Positions 50,759 through 59,234 of a stretch of DNA of 64,000 bases are shown here, piece after piece. Under the pieces are notes generated by a model. That model did no database searches, was not told the DNA's origin, and saw only the letters and a list, made by a program, of their open reading frames with translations. Made by a program: the position numbers and the translations under genes. The DNA comes from JAFMPW01 sp041743085 (GTDB taxonomy: Bacteria > Bacteroidota > Bacteroidia > Flavobacteriales > Flavobacteriaceae): the NCBI GenBank assembly GCA_041743085.1, contig JBGTNL010000092.1:56629-120628 (forward strand), given 5' to 3'. How positions within the stretch are numbered: the stretch's first letter is position 1; each line of letters opens with the position of its first letter.

Positions 50759-51073
50759 GCATTAAAGGTAATTATGACTTCCGCACTGCCACACAATCTT
50801 TCTACGGCACTTTACGAACCCTCTTTTTAATTGTAGGTTTTTTATACTGAGAATTTAAGGATTTTAACACCGGGAAAATAGAAAATCTGTTATCCATACA
50901 GTAAAATTTACCAGTCATACATTTTTGTCCTACTCATTCTGAATACCATATTATTTTTAGACGGTTCTTCCTTTAAATATTTAGCGAGCCTCATAATTAA
51001 ATTTAATATCTGCCGGAAGGTAGTGTTTACCGTTTCCCAAAAACTATTAATAACATTAAAAACTATAAAAATC
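50759..51073. other. 315-bp AT-rich gap, leader of the orphan protein gene
   Basis: No convincing gene. A minus-strand frame at 50908-51108 overlaps the next start and is likely a shadow, though its end is protein-like. The sequence is notably AT-rich compared with flanks, with AATATTTA and several A-runs, and should contain the promoter of the 51074 gene. Confidence 0.4.
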
Positions 51074-53269
51074 ATGGCAAAAAAGTCAAACAAGCCCATT
51101 AAAGTCAACGTTAAAAGTGATGGTGGGGAGATACAAAAAAATCTCCACCTTTATTTGTTCGACAACGAAGGGCAATTAATGGAATCGGGTCCTCTTAAGA
51201 ATGGAGAGGCTAATCTCAAAACCGATGCGGAGAACATCAGAGGTAGGTCACAGATATTAATAGGGCCGGCAATTCCTGAAGAATTTAAGAACAGGCAGGT
51301 AAGTCCTATCCTAATTAGGAAGATGGGAGGGTACCAACCTTCTGTTCGCATTGAAGCCAACAATGAGATAAATATTATCGGGCTGCCCAAATTTAAATTT
51401 CCAATTTGGGATTGGTGCCTTGTTACAGGTTCCATATCCAAGTCATTTTCTATAGATGGGGAAGATAAAGTTTTACCAGTGTGTGACGCTCGCGTGCATA
51501 TTTGTGAAATAGACCGCATACATTGGTGGTGGCCATATATTCCAGGCCCTATAATAACAGATTTGGCAGACAAGCTTAAGGAAGTGCTCATTACGCCTGA
51601 AATAGAAATCCCACCCATTCCGGATCCTGGACCTAAACACCTCTTCAGAAATACCATTACGCCTGGTATCAATCCGGATTTGAAGGAAACGCCTGGTATT
51701 AACAAGAATACGCTGCGTCTTGAAAGAAGATCGCTGGTGGAATTACCTGAGAATGTGAAGCAAGGAATACTTTCTTCTTCTCTGGCTACCGTACACAATA
51801 CGATTTTCGAAAACTTCCATCTATTACATCCATATCTTTGTCTCTGGCCAAGATATTGGCACTATTTTTATCGTTGTACTGAAATCGCTACGGTCTACAG
51901 CGATTGCAACGGAAGCTTTGACCACAATTACTTAAACTTCACCAATGACAAGGATATCTATATCTGGGTAGAGGTAAATATTGATGGTGAATGGCTAACA
52001 GTTTACAGACCGCCCATCCCATGCCATACTTATTGGGACTATGAATGTGGTAAGGATGTAAATATTACAATTACCGATCCCAGGGTCCGACCATGTAGTT
52101 GTGATCCGTTATCTGGATCATTAGTATGGATGAGAAGTATTAACGGTGGTGTAAGCATGAGGAGTATTCAACAAAGTGATTCCGCTAGCGGTCATCTTTC
52201 AAACGCCGTTGGACTTACATTTTATGGTAGTACAGGTAATAAAATAAGTCCATTCGGAGGACAATTTCCCTTCGTTGTTCAATTCGGTAACGGCTTTCCT
52301 TCCTCCGGGGGAGTAACACATTATCGGTGGAGCTATCGCAAATTAAAGAATGCGTTCCTTGACTCCGTACCCGATACCACGCACCATCTTGAAGGAGAAA
52401 TTCAAAAACCATATAGATATCTGGCTTCCGGGGGTACTTTGTTCGCAACAAAATCGTTCCCTTTAGGACCCAGCTATGATGCCGGGAACCCAAAGTATAA
52501 AATTCCTCACGTAGATGCGTCAGCTGATGTACCAGAACCTGACGCTGACTACTATCATCTGGATACCAATACCATTCAAATTAATTCAGACGCTCTAAGT
52601 GATATTGACGATGGATTGTATGAATTTACTTTTGAACTTTTGGATGATGCAGGAAATGTTGTTCCTGTACCGCCAAATACCTTCTTGCTAGACCGAATAA
52701 GTTCGGATCCGATCGATCCGTTCGATCCGGCCGCGAACACCATACCCGCCGATGAAGTTCCATTCGAAAACTATGTTGTAAAAGCCGGCGGAATGGCAAT
52801 AGCTTTTAAGTTTAAGATGCGAATAGATAATCAGATTTGTTATGCCGATGTCCTGGATGCATTGGTAGATGGAAGCCCGACCGATCCTGTATGTGGGATA
52901 GGCCATTATAACGATAAAGTTAATGACAATGTCACTTTGAAGTTCTTGGCCGGGCACCCGAACGATTTCGCAAGTTACGATTTTGACGTTACCAAAGGGA
53001 ACAGCAATGACGTACCAGATGCGGATTCGAGAGGATATGTCACCCAAATAAATAACGGATATACGATTTCACAAGTTTTGGATTCCGAGGGAAAATTGAG
53101 AGATCAATATCAAAAGACCACACTTAAAGTTGGTCAAATGTTGGGGACATGCGATATGGCCGCTTTTGCCGAGGTTTTAAGGGTAAATGCTACCCATACC
53201 AATGGAGATAGAAGATTACATGAATTTGATCGTGGCGATACCGCCGCTATAGCTATGGCAACACCTTAG
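51074..53269 (+). CDS. Orphan 731-residue beta-rich protein, unassigned
   Basis: A large soluble protein with no signal peptide or membrane segment. The ATG at 51074 (MAKKSNKPIKVNVKSDGG) is preferred over a GTG-or-like start 51 bases upstream. Regions: residues 1-110, a beta sandwich-like module (LHLYLFDNEGQLMESGPLKNGE); 120-180, FPIWDWCLVTGSISKSF and VCDARVHICEIDRIHWWW; a Pro-rich linker with IPPIPDPGP; 255-370, Trp/Cys-rich WPRYWHYFYRCTEIATVYSDCNG, VYRPPIPCHTYWDYECG, ITDPRVRPC; then a C-terminal half of beta strands with Asp-rich loops. VCDARVHICEIDR resembles transthyretin-like modules I have seen in unknown Bacteroidota proteins. It is monocistronic, with its own terminator. Confidence 0.75.
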   Translation: MAKKSNKPIKVNVKSDGGEIQKNLHLYLFDNEGQLMESGPLKNGEANLKTDAENIRGRSQILIGPAIPEEFKNRQVSPILIRKMGGYQPSVRIEANNEINIIGLPKFKFPIWDWCLVTGSISKSFSIDGEDKVLPVCDARVHICEIDRIHWWWPYIPGPIITDLADKLKEVLITPEIEIPPIPDPGPKHLFRNTITPGINPDLKETPGINKNTLRLERRSLVELPENVKQGILSSSLATVHNTIFENFHLLHPYLCLWPRYWHYFYRCTEIATVYSDCNGSFDHNYLNFTNDKDIYIWVEVNIDGEWLTVYRPPIPCHTYWDYECGKDVNITITDPRVRPCSCDPLSGSLVWMRSINGGVSMRSIQQSDSASGHLSNAVGLTFYGSTGNKISPFGGQFPFVVQFGNGFPSSGGVTHYRWSYRKLKNAFLDSVPDTTHHLEGEIQKPYRYLASGGTLFATKSFPLGPSYDAGNPKYKIPHVDASADVPEPDADYYHLDTNTIQINSDALSDIDDGLYEFTFELLDDAGNVVPVPPNTFLLDRISSDPIDPFDPAANTIPADEVPFENYVVKAGGMAIAFKFKMRIDNQICYADVLDALVDGSPTDPVCGIGHYNDKVNDNVTLKFLAGHPNDFASYDFDVTKGNSNDVPDADSRGYVTQINNGYTISQVLDSEGKLRDQYQKTTLKVGQMLGTCDMAAFAEVLRVNATHTNGDRRLHEFDRGDTAAIAMATP

Positions 53270-53297
53270 TTTTTGACTTAATTTTCAGGATTTAGAC

Positions 53298-53341
53298 CCT
53301 ACCCGCATGGTTTCAACTAAAATGTGTGTAGGGTTTTTTTA
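53298..53341 (+). terminator. Rho-independent terminator
   Basis: CCCTACCCGCAT (53298-53309) pairs with ATGTGTGTAGGG (53322-53333), with one mismatch and one wobble, followed by eight T. It ends the orphan protein transcript. Confidence 0.85.
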
Positions 53342-53461
53342 TAACTTCTCTTTAATGCCAGAAAAATGCAAGGACTATGGTACAAGATGATTCCCAATTT
53401 TATACTAAATACCCCATACTTTATTCCAAATACATTTATATTTGCCAAATCAATTCATGGA

Positions 53462-55384
53462 ATGCAGTTTAAATATCCGGAACTCCTTTGGGCCCTATTT
53501 CTACTACTCGTTCCGATCATTATTCACCTCTTTCAACTCCGGAGATTTAAGAAGACCCCTTTTACCAATGTCAAATTATTGCAAAAGGTGGTGGCTAAAT
53601 CCCGTCGCAGCAGTACCCTTAAAAAATGGTTGTTACTTCTTACCAGATTATGTCTTATAGCCGCACTGGTATTGTCTTTTGCACAGCCATTCTTTGCGAA
53701 TAAACAGGCCCTTGCCAAGAAGGAAACTGTAATCTACATTGATAACTCCTTCAGTATGCAGGCAAAGAAGGATGAGCGTAGCCTGTTGGAATTGGCGGTC
53801 CAGGACCTGATAAAAACAATTCCAAAAGCAAGCAGCTTCAGTCTTTTTACAAATGATGCCGTTTACAGGGATGTAACGGCAAAAGAGATTCAAAACGAAT
53901 TGCTGGAACTACAGCATTCGCATAAACAATTGCATTTGGACGAGATTGGTCTAAAGGCACAAACCTTATTCTCCTCAGATGCCGGTACTATCAAGAGTTT
54001 CATAATCATCTCCGATTTCCAGGACCGTATAGCCGCAGATCAAAGGGACTCTCTTAAAGGAATACGAAAGCACCTTGTGCAACTACGTCCAAACGGCGCA
54101 ACTAACATTGTTGTCGATACCGCTTATATAGCTATGATGACTCCTAATAGTCTCGAGCTAATGTCAGAATTACGGGTCAGCGGGGAGGTAGAGAGCATTC
54201 CGGTCTCCCTATTCAATGGAGACAAACTCATTGCCAAAACTGCTGCCATTTTTGATGATGAGAATAAGGCATCTGTCCAATTTACCCTTCCCCAAAATGA
54301 ATTAATAGATGGAAAAATTGAAATTACGGACGCTGCATTGATCTATGACAATCAATTGTATTTCAATCTTAATCAAAAGGAAAAAATTAAAGTGTTATCC
54401 ATTGGCGGGGCCAGCGATAATTTCCTGGCCCGTATTTACACTGAGGATGAATTCGACTATAAAGGCATTGGTCTTAACAGTTTAAATTATAGCATCCTGG
54501 AGAAGCAAAATCTCATAGTTCTTAACGAATTGCCGGAACTTCCAAAGGCGCTTCAAAATGCATTAAACTCATTTGTTTCCAAAGGCGGGAGTGTGGCGGT
54601 AATCCCATCCAGAGAAATTAACATGACAAGTTATAACGAATTCTTAATAAACTATCAAAATACAATTATCCGAGATAAGGTTTTCACTGCACGCGACATC
54701 ACCGGAATTGCCTTCGGGCATCCCCTCTATGGCAATGTTTTTGAAAAGAAAGTAACCAATTTCCAATACCCCGGAGTCTCGGAATATTATCGTATTCAAA
54801 CGGGGGCTCCTAAAATACTGTCCTATCAGGACAATACGCCTTTTCTAGTGGGTACCGAAAGACTTTTTTTATTTACGGCAGCACTGGACAGTGCAAATTC
54901 CAATTTCAAAAATTCACCCCTTGTGGTCCCTACTTTGTATTCCATGGCCACAAATAGCCTGAAACTACCAGCGCTATATCATCAGATTGGCGCTATTACG
55001 GAGGTCGATGTCCCCGTTGTGATTACAAATGACAATATTTTAAAGGTTTCGCAGAACGATTATGAATTTATTCCACAACAGCATTATTTTGCGAATAAAA
55101 CCTCCATGTTTTTTACTGAGAACCCCGATAAAGATGGACTTTTCACAATTACAGATGGTAGAAATTTTGTTCAAAATATCAGTTTTAATAACCCAAGGGA
55201 GGAAAGTGAGATGACCTATCTAACTATTGATAATTTAGAGGGGGTATCAAAAAACGATTCAATTACTCAATTATTCGGGCAGATTGAAAAAGATAACAGG
55301 ATTACAGAGCTTTGGAAATGGTTTGTTATTTTAGCATTACTATTTATGTTGACAGAAGTCCTAATTCAAAAACTTTTTAAATGA
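53462..55384 (+). CDS. BatA/vWA-domain membrane protein
   Basis: A 640-residue protein starting MQFKYPELLWALFLLLVPIIIHLFQLRRFKKTPFTNVK in part, the BatA N-terminal signature with two membrane segments (about residues 8-25, 55-75). A vWA-like domain follows with VIYIDNSFSMQAKKDERS, a DxSxS-type metal-site variant (DNSFS), and a later soluble, glutamine-amidotransferase-like region (IKVLSIGGASDNFLARIYTEDEFDY). A C-terminal membrane helix (WFVILALLFMLTEVLIQKLF) closes it. Family members are linked to envelope integrity and stress. The longer frame from 53366 is not family-like, so the ATG at 53462 is chosen. Confidence 0.88.
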   Translation: MQFKYPELLWALFLLLVPIIIHLFQLRRFKKTPFTNVKLLQKVVAKSRRSSTLKKWLLLLTRLCLIAALVLSFAQPFFANKQALAKKETVIYIDNSFSMQAKKDERSLLELAVQDLIKTIPKASSFSLFTNDAVYRDVTAKEIQNELLELQHSHKQLHLDEIGLKAQTLFSSDAGTIKSFIIISDFQDRIAADQRDSLKGIRKHLVQLRPNGATNIVVDTAYIAMMTPNSLELMSELRVSGEVESIPVSLFNGDKLIAKTAAIFDDENKASVQFTLPQNELIDGKIEITDAALIYDNQLYFNLNQKEKIKVLSIGGASDNFLARIYTEDEFDYKGIGLNSLNYSILEKQNLIVLNELPELPKALQNALNSFVSKGGSVAVIPSREINMTSYNEFLINYQNTIIRDKVFTARDITGIAFGHPLYGNVFEKKVTNFQYPGVSEYYRIQTGAPKILSYQDNTPFLVGTERLFLFTAALDSANSNFKNSPLVVPTLYSMATNSLKLPALYHQIGAITEVDVPVVITNDNILKVSQNDYEFIPQQHYFANKTSMFFTENPDKDGLFTITDGRNFVQNISFNNPREESEMTYLTIDNLEGVSKNDSITQLFGQIEKDNRITELWKWFVILALLFMLTEVLIQKLFK

Positions 55385-55498
55385 CCTATTTCGTTCCTTT
55401 AAAGACCCTAGTGAATTTTAAGAGCGGCTTACCTTTGAAACTCAACCACTATGGATTGAAAATCCATGCCTGTCCGTCCTATGGCGGAGGTCTTGAAA

Positions 55499-55592
55499 AG
55501 CAATGAAATTGCCAACGATTATTGAGTTACCAAGTTGTTCGTTATTTAGTCGGAACGCCTTAATAACTCAATAATCAATAACCTAATAACTA
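55499..55592. repeat. Inverted-repeat element A
   Basis: After AGCAATGAAATTG (55499-55511), GATTATTGAGTTA (55517-55529) and TAACTCAATAATC (55564-55576) are exact 13-bp reverse complements, followed by AATAACCTAATAAC. A related element with the same leading AGCAATGAAATTG is at 57392-57485. The gap 55385-55714 holds no gene. Confidence 0.7.
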
Positions 55593-55642
55593 TTATGGCC
55601 AAAATTTCTTTAGAAACCGAAAGTCTTGCACTAAAGTGCATA

Positions 55643-55665
55643 CCTGCCTGCCGCTTTTAGGCAGG
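55643..55665. repeat. CCTGCCTGCC-type hairpin
   Basis: CCTGCCT (55643-55649) and AGGCAGG (55659-55665) form a perfect 7-bp stem with loop GCCGCTTTT, 50 bases upstream of the dihydroorotase-like gene. It shares its core with the hairpin at 43764-43784. Confidence 0.65.
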
Positions 55666-55714
55666 GTTTCAACTAACGAATGAGACCAATGAATTCAAAA
55701 GATACGGAAAGGAA

Positions 55715-56968
55715 ATGAACGTACTCCTGAAATCTGCCACCATCATCGACCCCGGGAACACTCCCTATCATCTGAAAAAGAGGGATATATATATTAAAAA
55801 TGGGGTTATTGAGAAGATCGCTTCCAAAATAGATGTGAAAGGAAAAGTAAAGGTGGTTGATCTTAAAAATCTTCACGTATCACCGGGTTGGTTTGACAGT
55901 AGTGTGAGCTTCGGGGAACCAGGCCATGAGGAGCGGGAAACCATAGCGAACGGATTGATGACGGCGGCAAAGAGCGGATTCACCGACATAATCCTTAATC
56001 CTAATACGCATCCTACCCCGGATAGCAGCGGTGATATTGTTTTTCTGAAGAATAGTGCAAATGGCTTCGCTGCCGGGCTTCATCCTTTGGGGGCCCTTAC
56101 CGTTAAAAGTGAGGGAAAAGATCTTGCCGAACTCTACGATATGCAAAAGGCAGGAGCAGTGGGGTTTTACGATTTTAAGTCTCCAATAAAAAATTCCAAC
56201 CTGTTGAAAATAGCCCTGCTTTACGCACAGAATTTTGAAGGGATGGTCTACTCCTTTCCAATGGACGCCAATATTGCCGGCAAAGGATTAGTGAATGAAG
56301 GGGAAATTTCAACAAAACTTGGCTTAAAAGGAATTCCCGTGCTGGCAGAAACCTTACAAATTGCCAGGGACCTGTTTATCCTGGAATATGCCGGAGGAAA
56401 ATTGCATATACCTACCATCTCCAGTGGCGAGGCGGTCCAACTTATTGCTGAGGCAAAGAAAAAAGGATTGGATGTAAGTTGCAGTGTACCCTTGCATAAT
56501 TTATGCTTTGAGGATGAGATATTACAGGATTTCGACAGTAGTTATAAGGTGATGCCGCCAATTCGGACAGGGAAGGATGCAAAGGCTTTGCTAAAGGGCG
56601 TTAAAGAGGGTATAATAGATTTTGTAACCTCGGATCATATACCGCTCGCCCTGGAAGAAAAACATTTGGAGTTCGATAATGCCGGCTTTGGCACCATAGG
56701 CCTTGAAAGTGCTTTTGGGGCGTTAAACAAACTGGTCGGCTCAAAAACCACAATACAACTGCTGACTAGGGGAAGGGAACGATTTGGAATTCGGATACCA
56801 AAAATAAAACAAGGTCAGTCAGCAAATTTATCGCTATTCAATCCCGAAGGGGAGTATACTTTTAAGGAGGAAAACATTTACAGCTCCTCCGGGAACAGTA
56901 TGTTTCTCGGGATGAAGCTTAAGGGAAAATCATATGGCGTGTTTGCCCGCAATCAGCTGGTAATTTAA
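55715..56968 (+). CDS. Dihydroorotase homologue lacking metal ligands
   Basis: A 417-residue amidohydrolase-fold protein aligned by order to class I dihydroorotases: metal-site positions read DSSVSF where active enzymes have DPHVHL; the MPNT stretch is LNPNTHPTPDS; the later ligand regions read LHIPTISS, VSCSVPLHN and TSDHIPLALEEK rather than HVST, TPHHL and TDHAPH. So at least the HxH pair and several others are gone, while a few (DH, EEK) remain. This fits the catalytically silent dihydroorotase paralogues that partner aspartate carbamoyltransferase. A true PyrC is expected elsewhere. Confidence 0.85.
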   Translation: MNVLLKSATIIDPGNTPYHLKKRDIYIKNGVIEKIASKIDVKGKVKVVDLKNLHVSPGWFDSSVSFGEPGHEERETIANGLMTAAKSGFTDIILNPNTHPTPDSSGDIVFLKNSANGFAAGLHPLGALTVKSEGKDLAELYDMQKAGAVGFYDFKSPIKNSNLLKIALLYAQNFEGMVYSFPMDANIAGKGLVNEGEISTKLGLKGIPVLAETLQIARDLFILEYAGGKLHIPTISSGEAVQLIAEAKKKGLDVSCSVPLHNLCFEDEILQDFDSSYKVMPPIRTGKDAKALLKGVKEGIIDFVTSDHIPLALEEKHLEFDNAGFGTIGLESAFGALNKLVGSKTTIQLLTRGRERFGIRIPKIKQGQSANLSLFNPEGEYTFKEENIYSSSGNSMFLGMKLKGKSYGVFARNQLVI

Positions 56969-57006
56969 TTCTCTTTAAGCAAGAATTATAACCAAACCAA
57001 AGAGGT

Positions 57007-57323
57007 ATGGGCCAAGATACGGTTGAACATGGTAAAACAATGGCGGCTATCAGTTATATTACTTTGATAGGACTCCTTATTGCGTTTTTAGTAAATAACG
57101 AAAAGAAGAATTCCTTTGTTAAATTTCATATAGGACAGTCACTAAGAGTGTGGATTTTTGGAATAGTGATCTATATTCTGACTATTTTCTGGTGATAACT
57201 ACAGGGGCTGGCTTTCTTGGGTATCTTGGCTGGGCCGTTTGGATATTTGCCGTATTCGGGATCATAAATGCACTCAACGGAAAAACCGAGCCGCTACCTT
57301 TTATAGGAACTCTTGGAGGTTAA
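57007..57323 (+). pseudogene. DUF4870-like membrane protein, frameshifted
   Basis: The first 62 codons (MGQDTVEHGKTMAAISYITLIGLLIAFLVNNEKK... FVKFHIGQSLRVWIFG) end at TGA 57193-57195. The following sequence in the next frame reads LVITTGAGFLGYLGWAVWIF and VFGIINALNGKTEPLPFIG, the family C-terminus, to a stop at 57321-57323. One T missing from the T4 run at 57185-57188 would restore a protein of about 105 residues. An intact paralogue is encoded at 57583. Confidence 0.85.
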
Positions 57324-57391
57324 CCAACTTTTTGTTGCAGCACTAATTACGAATTGTCAGAATCAAACAATTACTTTGTGAAAATACAAGC

Positions 57392-57485
57392 AGCAATGAA
57401 ATTGAAAATAATTAATGAGTCGCCCGATTATTCGTCGTTAGCCTTGAACTCATTAATAAATCAACCATCAATAACCGGGTAACCC
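57392..57485. repeat. Inverted-repeat element B
   Basis: AGCAATGAAATTG (57392-57404) is followed by the 10-bp exact inverted repeat ATTAATGAGT (57411-57420) and ACTCATTAAT (57448-57457), then CATCAATAACCGGGTAAC. Architecture and the leading 13 bases match element A at 55499. It lies in the gap between the frameshifted and the intact DUF4870-like genes. Confidence 0.65.
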
Positions 57486-57582
57486 GTATGAACCAGAAGT
57501 TTTCAGGAACTAAACCCGTCCCGATGGTTAGCGGAAGCACTTGGGCGCACCCAGACACAGTTCCCACTAATCTGTGTGCTCA

Positions 57583-57906
57583 ATGAATACAGTGAAAGAA
57601 GGAAAGACAACGGCAATTGTAGCCTATATGACTATGATTGGCGCACTAATAGCCATTACAATGAATATGGAGCCAAAGCATGATTTTGCCCGGTTCCATA
57701 CAAGACAGGCTTTTGGGCTGCACCTGGTCTTCCTTGGATGTGCTATTTTCCTGAGTGTGTGGTTTAACAAATATGCCTGGTATGGCCTTTATGTTTTTTA
57801 TATCGTATTATGGTTTTATGGCTTTTTGGGCGCTCTGAACAATAAAAAACAACAGGTTCCTGTGCTTGGTCCTTATTTTCAGCAATGGTTTACTTTTATA
57901 CCTTAA
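57583..57906 (+). CDS. DUF4870-like small membrane protein
   Basis: A 107-residue protein (MNTVKEGKTTAIVAYMTMIGALIAITMNMEPKHDFARFHTRQ...), with three membrane segments at about residues 10-28, 44-62 and 66-86 and the conserved FARFHTRQAFGLHL motif. The C-terminus is QQVPVLGPYFQQWFTFIP. An earlier in-frame start at 57574 is possible but adds only three residues. It is the intact counterpart of the broken gene at 57007. The function of the family is unknown. The esterase gene starts 1 base after its stop. Confidence 0.83.
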   Translation: MNTVKEGKTTAIVAYMTMIGALIAITMNMEPKHDFARFHTRQAFGLHLVFLGCAIFLSVWFNKYAWYGLYVFYIVLWFYGFLGALNNKKQQVPVLGPYFQQWFTFIP

Positions 57907-57907
57907 A

Positions 57908-58567
57908 ATGACAACAGCTCCTTTATCGCTATATCATCTCATTCGCCCTTCGTCCCTAAAGGAAGGGAAATCTCCAGTTATTTTCCTTTTCCATGGCTAT
58001 GGGAGCAATGAGGAGGATCTTTTTTCTTTTGCTCCGGAACTACCGCCTCAGCTCTGTGTCGTTTCCGTCAGGGCCCCCTACCTCATGCAACCCTTCGGAA
58101 ATGCCTGGTACGACATAAATTTTGACGCTTCATACGGCAAATGGACAGATGAAGCGCAGGCGATTAGCTCCAGGGATAAAATAGCCAATTTTATAGGGGA
58201 AGCCTGTGAGGCATATCATCTGGATGAGAATAACATTACCCTGTTGGGTTTTAGCCAGGGTACGGTACTGAGTTATGCAATTGCCTTGTCCTTTCCTGAG
58301 AAAATAAAAAACCTAATAGCCCTTAGTGGCTATATTGATGAGAAGATACTGGTAGAAAATTATATGGAAAAAGATCATTCAAAGCTGAAAGTTTATGCTT
58401 CCCATGGGCAAGTGGATATGGTGATACCCCCTGAATGGGCTCAAAAAGCGCCTGAATTCATGAGAAAATTAAATATAGACCATAGCTATGAAGAATTTCC
58501 GGTGGGACACGGGGTATCCCCTCAAAATTTTCATTCTTTACGAAAATGGCTGGAGAAGCGGGTTTAA
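57908..58567 (+). CDS. Carboxylesterase/lysophospholipase-type alpha/beta hydrolase
   Basis: A 219-residue alpha/beta hydrolase of the phospholipase/carboxylesterase family. Motifs: VIFLFHGYGSNEEDL (oxyanion hole), VSVRAPYLMQPFGNAWYD, the nucleophile elbow LLGFSQGTVLSYA near residue 115, the Asp in ASHGQVDMVIP and the His in FPVGHGVSP. The triad is complete. No signal peptide, so cytoplasmic. Its start is one base after the stop of the preceding gene, suggesting coupled translation. It converges on the 58584 gene with 16 bases between stops. Confidence 0.9.
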   Translation: MTTAPLSLYHLIRPSSLKEGKSPVIFLFHGYGSNEEDLFSFAPELPPQLCVVSVRAPYLMQPFGNAWYDINFDASYGKWTDEAQAISSRDKIANFIGEACEAYHLDENNITLLGFSQGTVLSYAIALSFPEKIKNLIALSGYIDEKILVENYMEKDHSKLKVYASHGQVDMVIPPEWAQKAPEFMRKLNIDHSYEEFPVGHGVSPQNFHSLRKWLEKRV

Positions 58568-58583
58568 TTTTGGTGTGAAAAAA

Positions 58584-59078
58584 TCAATTGCTTCGGGTAT
58601 AAAGAAGATGATCCAGCGTGGTAAAGTCTACCCCCATATCTTCTTTTAGCTCGTATTGCAGAAATAATTCCCCCCAGTATTTTCCATCAGAGAAGTCGGC
58701 CACTATCCATTTATGATTAAGGATCTTGATCTTATTGATCTTAAAATCGCTTTCCATTCCTTCATAGGGGATAAGCGGGTTATCGCCTTTTTGTTCATTG
58801 GTTTCCAATAATTTATCCGCTATATATCTGGATGGATCCTCAATATTCAGGTGTTCATAATATGCCAGGGCGTCATCGTTATTTTCGAGGGAAAAGTATT
58901 GCATATCCAACACCTCCATCCGGGTATTTCCCAGAGAATCGCGCAAAGCCACTACCTCTGCATCCATGTCCCCCATTCTAGCATCCAGATCATTTACTTT
59001 ATTGTTACTGCTTACAAAGAGGTACAACGCTATCAAGGCAGCGAAAATGAACAGATACAGGAATATTTTGCTCTTCAT
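58584..59078 (-). CDS. Conserved membrane-anchored protein of unknown function
   Basis: A 164-residue protein with one N-terminal membrane segment (about residues 5-23, then SSNNKVNDLDARMGDMDAEVVALRDSLGN, a short coiled coil). The soluble part has DALAYYEHLNIEDPSRYIADKLLE and ILNHKWIVADFSDGKYWGELFLQYEL. I know homologues in flavobacteria, sometimes with the uninformative label hydrolase, but see no catalytic motif. Probably in the periplasm. Confidence 0.75.
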   Translation of the reverse strand: MKSKIFLYLFIFAALIALYLFVSSNNKVNDLDARMGDMDAEVVALRDSLGNTRMEVLDMQYFSLENNDDALAYYEHLNIEDPSRYIADKLLETNEQKGDNPLIPYEGMESDFKINKIKILNHKWIVADFSDGKYWGELFLQYELKEDMGVDFTTLDHLLYTRSN

Positions 59079-59234
59079 AGGAGTGGATTTTTAACTTCTG
59101 ATTACTGATTATTCATTTTTTTCCATTGTAGCCCCGGGAGAAGGAAGATTGCTTACTCATGATCGCATGTTGCTTTATACCCGCCCAAGTTTCATACGTT
59201 GGAGGATTGATCATTGAACTTGCAACCTGAACTC

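Noticed and set aside
50908..51108. Minus-strand frame ending in MRLAKYLKEEPSK...
   Set aside because: The end looks somewhat protein-like, but the frame overlaps the start of the orphan gene and has no recognisable start context.
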